Assembly: GCA_021779695.1 (NCBI GenBank)
Contig: JAJYAE010000147.1
Span: forward strand, 1 to 10,312
Source of the DNA: Acidobacteriota bacterium
GTDB taxonomy: Bacteria > Acidobacteriota > Terriglobia > Terriglobales > Acidobacteriaceae
Length of the DNA: 10,312 nucleotides
Reading direction: 5' to 3'
Numbering within the stretch: position 1 is the first letter of the stretch; the number at the start of each line of letters is the position of its first letter. The notes beneath the pieces were generated by a model that worked only from the letters and a program-made list of their open reading frames with translations, ran no database searches and was not told where the DNA came from. Shown here piece after piece: positions 5,835 through 10,312 of this stretch. The translations under genes and the position numbers were made by a program.

Positions 5835-7997
5835 TTATTGCATGGGGACATGGAGGATGGAAAACAGGAAGGCCTGGGCATCTGCCTGCTCGAGGAGGGC
5901 TTGGCTGACGTTGGTGCTGAGGCCGTGGCCGGCGCTGGCGTTTGTGAGGAGGAGGACAGGCAGCTTGCTGGAAGAGGCGGCCTGGAGAGCGGCGGTCATC
6001 TTGCGGGAGTTAGCGGGGTTGACGCGGTGGTCGTTGTCGCCGGTGATGAAGAGGACGGCAGGATAGGGCGTGCCGGACTGGACGTGGTGATAGGGCGAGT
6101 AGGCGAAGAGGGCGAGGAACTGGTCGCGGTTCTGGACGGTGCCGTATTCGGTGATGTTGAAGCTGCCGTTGGGGTCGAGTTCGTTGCGCAGCATGTCATA
6201 GATGCCGACGAAGGAGACGATGGCGCGGAAGAGCTGCGGGTGCTGGGTGATCATGGCGCCCATGAGAAGGCCGCCGTTGCTTCCGCCTTCTGCGGCGAGG
6301 CGGCTGGAGCTGGTGTATTGGTGATCGACGAGGTATTGGGCGCAGGCGGCAAAGTCGTCGAAGACGTTCTGCTTGTGGGCGAGCATGCCGGCCTGGTGCC
6401 AGTCTTCGCCGAACTCGCCGCCGCCGCGGATGTTTGCGATGGCGACGACGAAGCCGTGATCGAAGAGGGAGCGGGAGGCGCCTGCGAAGGAAGGCGTGAT
6501 GCTGATGCCGAAGCCTCCGTAGCCGGTGATGAAGGCGGGGCTGGAGCCGTCGAGCTTAGTGCCCTTGCGCATGAGGATGGTCATGGGGATGCGGGTGCCG
6601 TCTTTCGAAGCGGCGAAGACGCGCTCGACATCAATGTCGTCCATTTTGATGTTGGTGATGGTGTGGAAGGGCAGTGCGACGGGATCGCCGGTGGCGGCGA
6701 CGCGATACCACTGCTGGGGCGTGGTGTAGGTTGCGGCGCCGAAGAGGAAGGCCTGCGGGCCGTCGGGGACGAGCTCAGAGATGGAAGCCACGGGCGGGGT
6801 TTTGACATCGGGGAGGCGCTGGCCGGTGAGGGAGTAAGCGCGAATCTCTTCCGGGCCGCCGTGGATGACGATGAGGTAGAGGCGATCTGCGGAGACGTAA
6901 ATGCGGCCGGGAATGGTTCCGGTGCCCTCAATGGCAGCATCAGCGGCAGGGACAACGAGTGTGGCGTGGGCGAGGCGAGTGTCAGTGGCGGGGAGATGAA
7001 GGATCTCACCCATGTTGGAGTTGCGGCGGCTGAGGAGCCAGATGCTGTTGTCCTGCCCGAAGACGGCGTCAACGATTTTGTCGCTGAACTGCGTGATGGG
7101 GTGGATTTTGCCGTCGGGGGTGACGAGGAAGTGCTCGAACTGGCCGCCGTCTCCGTTGGCGACGGAGATGATGAGGCGAGAGTGGTCGGGTGATGGGGCG
7201 AAGGTGATCTCGGCAATGCGGGGGAAATCTTTACCGATGATGTAGCGATCGTGAGAGGGGAGCTGTGCGAGGTCGTGGAAGTAGACCTGCTGATAGAAGT
7301 CCATGTCTTCAGCGGGGCGCTCGTGACCCTGGGGATAGCGGGTGTAGTAGAAGCCGGTGGAGTCAGCGTTCCAGGCCATATCTCCACCGCCGGTGGCGAA
7401 GTTGACGCGGGGGACGGTTTCGCCGAGCTGCTGGCCGGAGTTGTTGTCGATGACGTAGAGGGAGGCGTCCTCACTGCCGCCGGTGGAGACGGCGATCCCG
7501 GAGAGATGCCCGTCGGGGGAGATGCGGTACCAGTCAATCTGGAAGATGGTGTTGGGCTCGAAGGTGGCTGCGTCGAAGATGACGCGCTCGGACTGCATAT
7601 TCTCCGGTGAATCAAAGGAGACGAGGCGAGGCGCAGGCTTTCCGGGGTCGAAGCGGAGGGCGAAGAGATGGTCCTGAACCACCTGGAAGGCAGTGTAGAC
7701 GGTGTGGGCCTCGTCCATTCGCTGCTTGAGCTCATCGAGGATGCGGTTGCGATCGGGGAGGCGGTCCATATAGGCGGCGGTGTAGTCGTTTTGCGCGGTG
7801 ACCCACTGCTTGACTTCGGGTGATGAGCCGTCTTCGAGCCAGCGGTAGTTGTCCTGCACCTTGACGTTGAAGTAGGTGTCGAAGACGGGGTGCTGAGGTG
7901 TCGCAGGGGGCGTGGAGACGGGGGCTTGCTGCAGGGCGGCTTGCGGAAAGGCAACAGAAGCGGCAAGGAAGAACAGACTTGCAGAGAGCATACGCAT
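5835..7997 (-). CDS. Secreted prolyl oligopeptidase (peptidase family S9A)
   Basis: A 720-aa serine peptidase that cuts short peptides after proline. The start at 7997 is chosen because GGAGG lies 8 nt upstream and the frame opens with a signal peptide (MRMLSASLFFLAASVAFPQA), cleaved near residues 19-21; it is therefore probably periplasmic or secreted. The N-terminal part begins with the family's PVFDTYFNVKVQDNYRWLED block and continues as a beta-propeller (about 90-430) that limits access to small peptides. The C-terminal alpha/beta-hydrolase domain holds NIRGGGEFGEDWHQAG, the nucleophile Ser573 in GGSNGG, Asp656 in TGDNDHRV and His691 in SAGHG, so the catalytic triad is intact. Length fits the family (about 700 plus signal). 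It lies 80 nt after gluQ on the same strand, but with its own strong ribosome site and an unrelated function. Likely role: peptide scavenging. Confidence 0.95.
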   Translation of the reverse strand: MRMLSASLFFLAASVAFPQAALQQAPVSTPPATPQHPVFDTYFNVKVQDNYRWLEDGSSPEVKQWVTAQNDYTAAYMDRLPDRNRILDELKQRMDEAHTVYTAFQVVQDHLFALRFDPGKPAPRLVSFDSPENMQSERVIFDAATFEPNTIFQIDWYRISPDGHLSGIAVSTGGSEDASLYVIDNNSGQQLGETVPRVNFATGGGDMAWNADSTGFYYTRYPQGHERPAEDMDFYQQVYFHDLAQLPSHDRYIIGKDFPRIAEITFAPSPDHSRLIISVANGDGGQFEHFLVTPDGKIHPITQFSDKIVDAVFGQDNSIWLLSRRNSNMGEILHLPATDTRLAHATLVVPAADAAIEGTGTIPGRIYVSADRLYLIVIHGGPEEIRAYSLTGQRLPDVKTPPVASISELVPDGPQAFLFGAATYTTPQQWYRVAATGDPVALPFHTITNIKMDDIDVERVFAASKDGTRIPMTILMRKGTKLDGSSPAFITGYGGFGISITPSFAGASRSLFDHGFVVAIANIRGGGEFGEDWHQAGMLAHKQNVFDDFAACAQYLVDHQYTSSSRLAAEGGSNGGLLMGAMITQHPQLFRAIVSFVGIYDMLRNELDPNGSFNITEYGTVQNRDQFLALFAYSPYHHVQSGTPYPAVLFITGDNDHRVNPANSRKMTAALQAASSSKLPVLLLTNASAGHGLSTNVSQALLEQADAQAFLFSILHVPMQ

Positions 7998-8077
7998 ACG
8001 GAGAGCCTCCATTGGAAAAAATGCGTGAAGCGATGCTACCACCACGCGTCAAGGCTCGGGGACTGTGGAGGCGCGTC

Positions 8078-8980
8078 TCAGGCGAGGGGCAGTTCTGCGG
8101 AGAAGATGTTGAGGGGAGTGAGGCCCTGCTGGCGGAGAGCGCGGATGCTGAGGCCGTCATGGCGCTTGGCGAGGCGGCGGCCATTGTGGTCGACGACGAG
8201 CTGGCAGTGGAACCAGGCGGGGAGTGGAAAGCCGAGGGCGCGGTAGAGGAGAATCTGGCGGGCGGTGGACTTGAGCAAGTCAGCGCCGCGGACGACTTCC
8301 GTGATGCCCATGAGGGTATCGTCGACGACGCAGGCGAGCTGGTAGCTGGGGACGCCGTCACGACGCCAGACCACGAAGTCGCCGAAGTCAACGCCGGCGG
8401 TGAAGTGCAGGAGGCCCAGGTTCTGGTCATTGAAGGTGATGACCTCGCCATGGGGGACACGGAAGCGCCAGTTGAAGCCGAATGGATTGGCGTCGGGAAT
8501 GGGGGGCAGGCGGTTGGAAGGGCGGCAGCTGCCGGGATAGACGGGCTCATCGTCCGGGTCGGCGGGTGGGTTTCCGGGGGCGGCTTCATGAGGCGCGGTG
8601 AGTGCGGCGGCGAGATCCTTGCGCGAACAGCTACAGGGGTAGAGGTGGCTCCCATTGAGCAGTCGCTGCCAGGCGTCAGCGTAGACGGCGCGGCGCTGGC
8701 TCTGGAGATAGGGCTCGCAGGGCCCGCCGATGTCGGGTCCCTCATGCCAGCGGATGCCGAGCCAGAGGAGATCTTCAATGGCGGCGGCGGCGAATTCTCC
8801 GCGGCTGCGCTCGGGATCGAGGTCTTCCATGCGCATGACGAGGGTGCCGTGGGCGTCGCGGGCGCGTTGAAAGGCCTTCCAGAATGTACGGGCATGGCCG
8901 ACGTGGAGATAGCCGGTGGGCGAGGGCGCGAGACGGCCGCGATAGCTGGAGGCCGACTGAGAAGTGGAGATGCGTGCCAC
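8078..8980 (-). CDS. gluQ: Glutamyl-Q tRNA(Asp) synthetase GluQ
   Basis: A 300-aa shortened class I synthetase. It activates glutamate and attaches it to queuosine at position 34 of tRNA(Asp), in the cytoplasm. The start RGRLAPSPTGYLHVGHART contains the HIGH-type motif (His26-Val-Gly-His29), and RLAKR (269-273) is the KMSKS counterpart. A zinc site is formed by Cys116, Cys118, Tyr148 and Cys152, the same pattern as E. coli YadB. The protein ends soon after the catalytic domain and lacks the anticodon-binding domain, which separates it from full-length GluRS (about 470-500 aa). The stretch between Cys118 and Tyr148 is about 18 residues longer than I recall for E. coli and is Pro/Ala/Asp-rich. 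A GTG at 8980 is the only reasonable start: an in-frame stop lies shortly upstream and conserved sequence begins at residue 13. No clear Shine-Dalgarno site is seen. Its start is 61 nt from the divergent DinB-like gene. Confidence 0.93.
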   Translation of the reverse strand: MARISTSQSASSYRGRLAPSPTGYLHVGHARTFWKAFQRARDAHGTLVMRMEDLDPERSRGEFAAAAIEDLLWLGIRWHEGPDIGGPCEPYLQSQRRAVYADAWQRLLNGSHLYPCSCSRKDLAAALTAPHEAAPGNPPADPDDEPVYPGSCRPSNRLPPIPDANPFGFNWRFRVPHGEVITFNDQNLGLLHFTAGVDFGDFVVWRRDGVPSYQLACVVDDTLMGITEVVRGADLLKSTARQILLYRALGFPLPAWFHCQLVVDHNGRRLAKRHDGLSIRALRQQGLTPLNIFSAELPLA

Positions 8981-9028
8981 GGTGGTTTCAGTGTATCGGG
9001 AGCGTCAAGAGCCAGAGGTGTGGTTGTT

Positions 9029-9034
9029 TACAAT
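9029..9034 (+). promoter_or_regulatory. Possible -10 element of the DinB-like gene
   Basis: TACAAT matches TATAAT at five of six bases and lies seven bases before the ATG at 9042. If used, transcription would start about at the start codon, giving a leaderless mRNA, which fits the poor Shine-Dalgarno site there. No good -35 is seen at the right distance. Confidence 0.3.
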
Positions 9035-9041
9035 TGCGGGC

Positions 9042-9557
9042 ATGATTGGACGACCGAGCGCGAACGAGTTTGATCCATATTTCACGACCTATATAGGGAA
9101 AGTGGCGGGCGATGATCCGCTGGCGGCAATGCATCGGCAGATGGATGAGTGGACGCCAGTGCTGGAAGGGATTGCTGAGGAGCGCACGCTGGACCGGTAC
9201 GCAGCGGGCAAATGGACGATGCGCGAGGTACTGAACCACCTGGTGGACACAGAGCGGATCTTTGCATACCGGGCGCTGTGGTTTGCGAGGCGGTTTGAGG
9301 GTGCGCTGCAGGGCTTTGACCAGGATGTGGGCGTGTTTGGGGCGCGGGCGGATGCGATCGCATGGACGTCGCTGATTGAGGAGTTCAAGCAAGTTCGCGC
9401 GGCAACGGCAATCCTGTTTCAGCATCTGCCGACAGAGGCGTGGATGCGCGCGGGCGTGGCCAACCAGAAGCGCATGACGGTGCGCGCGATTGCGTTCATC
9501 ATCCCAGGGCACGCGGAGCATCATCTGGGGATGCTCCGGGAGCGGTATCTGAAGTAG
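9042..9557 (+). CDS. DinB/YfiT-like four-helix metal-binding protein
   Basis: A 171-aa soluble protein of the DinB-like superfamily. These are four-helix bundles that bind a divalent metal through three histidines; some are thiol (bacillithiol/mycothiol) transferases or hydrolases, many are uncharacterised. Here the visible ligands are His66 in VLNHLVDTE and His157 and His161 in PGHAEHHLGML, matching the usual helix 2 and helix 4 positions. The pattern YAAGKWTMREVLNHLVDTERIF (53-74) is typical of the DinB_2 branch. The ATG at 9042 is preferred because the family fold starts right after it; the open frame extends upstream to 8964 but would overlap the gluQ start. The gene converges on the sulfatase with an 18-nt gap. 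The substrate is unknown; despite the name, it is unrelated to DNA polymerase IV. Confidence 0.87.
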   Translation: MIGRPSANEFDPYFTTYIGKVAGDDPLAAMHRQMDEWTPVLEGIAEERTLDRYAAGKWTMREVLNHLVDTERIFAYRALWFARRFEGALQGFDQDVGVFGARADAIAWTSLIEEFKQVRAATAILFQHLPTEAWMRAGVANQKRMTVRAIAFIIPGHAEHHLGMLRERYLK

Positions 9558-9575
9558 GCGCTGCGTTGCAGATCG

Positions 9576-10312
9576 TTACTTGCTCTTTGGGCGGAGTTGC
9601 GATTCGGTTTGCGCGCCGAACTCCCAGTGCGCGGGGATGCCGGTGGGCTTGTAGACAAAGGTGTCGCCGGTTTCTTTGCGCAGCTCTTCAAGGCGGGCCT
9701 GGAGGTGCACGGTGAGCTGCTCGTAGCCGGGCTTGCCGTAGAGGTTGGTGGCCTCGTTCGGGTCCTTCTCGAGGTCGTAGAGCTCGTACTCCTGCGGGTC
9801 GAGGAAGAAGTGGATGTACTTGTAGCGCGCGGTGCGGACGCCGCGGCAGGGGCGCACGTTTTCAAAGCCGGGATACTCGTAGTACTCGTAGAGCCAGTCT
9901 TTGCGCCAGGGGATGTGGTGGCCTTCGGCGAGCGGCAGAAAGCTCTTGCCCTGCATGTCAGCCGGCACGGGCAGGCCAGCGATTTCAAGCATGGTCGGCG
10001 CGAGGTCGAGGTTGAGGACCATCTCCGATGATCTGGTGCCGGCGGGGACGTGGCCGGGGTAGCGCAGCATCATGGGCACGCGGATGGAGGGCTCGTACAT
10101 GAGGCGCTTGTCGTAGAGGTGATGCTCGCCGAGGAAGAAGCCGTGGTCGGAGCTGAGCAGGACGGCGGTCTGGTCCAGGATGCCCTGCTTCTCTAGTTCA
10201 TGAAAGACGGCGCCGACGTTGCGGTCGTTGTCTTCGACTCCGACATAATGGTCTTTCACCAGCTCTTCGAGCGAGCGGGGATCGTCGCTGAAGACCTCGG
10301 AGTAGCCAATCT
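9576..10312 (-). CDS. Sulfatase, type I (C-terminal part; gene continues past the window)
   Basis: The last 244 residues of an alkaline-phosphatase-fold sulfatase; the reading frame stays open to the right edge. In visible numbering, LVKDHYVGVEDNDRNVG (18-33) is followed by SSDHGFFLGEHHLYDKRLMYEPSIRVPM (53-80), where Asp55 and His56 belong to the metal/substrate site and Lys68 is the conserved sulfate-binding lysine. LDLAPTMLEIAGLP (101-114) and GVRTARYKYIHFF (157-169) are typical of the C-terminal half, as is the closing ELYDLEKDPNEATNL (176-190). Such enzymes hydrolyse sulfate esters, often of polysaccharides such as heparan, or choline sulfate. The N-terminus with the catalytic formylglycine Cys/Ser-x-Pro-x-Arg site and any signal peptide lies outside the window, so activity and location cannot be judged. 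Confidence 0.92.
   Translation of the reverse strand, partial: IGYSEVFSDDPRSLEELVKDHYVGVEDNDRNVGAVFHELEKQGILDQTAVLLSSDHGFFLGEHHLYDKRLMYEPSIRVPMMLRYPGHVPAGTRSSEMVLNLDLAPTMLEIAGLPVPADMQGKSFLPLAEGHHIPWRKDWLYEYYEYPGFENVRPCRGVRTARYKYIHFFLDPQEYELYDLEKDPNEATNLYGKPGYEQLTVHLQARLEELRKETGDTFVYKPTGIPAHWEFGAQTESQLRPKSK

Noticed and set aside
5838..7193. 451-codon plus-strand frame antisense to prolyl oligopeptidase
   Set aside because: Composition is Gly/Ala/Val/Glu/Asp repeats expected from the reverse complement of a GC-rich gene; the S9A catalytic triad is on the minus strand.
7898..9073. 391-codon plus-strand frame antisense to gluQ
   Set aside because: Same shadow effect; GluQ motifs and zinc ligands on the minus strand are intact.
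9561..9571. CTGC GTT GCAG hairpin between the DinB-like gene and the sulfatase
   Set aside because: Only four base pairs and no T-run; too weak to call a terminator.

Overview
The window is a GC-rich bacterial chromosome segment of ordinary single-copy genes packed on both strands. No mobile element, CRISPR array, tRNA or rRNA was seen. The gene mix points to a Gram-negative soil bacterium: an OprB-like outer-membrane porin, a small secreted beta-rich protein of a type common in Acidobacteria, a secreted S9A peptidase, a sulfatase, GluQ and SoxR. Acidobacteria (Terriglobia/Acidobacteriaceae) is my best guess. It is an inference from protein style and codon use, not a database result.

Layout: (1) 1-134, minus strand: the 5' end of an NADPH-dependent FMN reductase-like flavoprotein. 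(2) 135-208: a compact divergent control region with a near-perfect Sox box inside a promoter with a 19-bp spacer. (3) 209-718, plus: soxR, with all four [2Fe-2S] cysteines. (4) 765-2423, plus: a bacterial lipase maturation factor (LMF) homologue, 46 nt after soxR. (5) 2441-3202, minus: a short-chain dehydrogenase. (6) 3355-4695, plus: an OprB-like porin. (7) 4696-4857: a convergent intergenic region with a 13-bp stem-loop and a 20-bp-period direct repeat. (8) 4858-5292, minus: a small secreted protein with base composition unlike its neighbours. (9) 5293-5834: about 540 nt without a convincing gene but with several strong inverted repeats. (10) 5835-7997, minus: a secreted prolyl oligopeptidase. 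(11) 8078-8980, minus: gluQ. (12) 9042-9557, plus: a DinB/YfiT-like protein. (13) 9576-10312, minus: the C-terminal part of a sulfatase that runs off the window.

The clearest regulatory unit is SoxR with its divergent flavin reductase. The operator, the over-long spacer, the -35 and -10 elements and the Shine-Dalgarno site can all be read directly, and they face the reductase. This matches the non-enteric type of SoxR circuit, in which SoxR directly controls enzymes and pumps for redox-active compounds rather than soxS. The membrane-bound LMF homologue may be co-transcribed with soxR, which would be a less expected partner. The other genes look like independent housekeeping or nutrient-scavenging functions: peptide, sulfate-ester and carbohydrate use, and tRNA modification.
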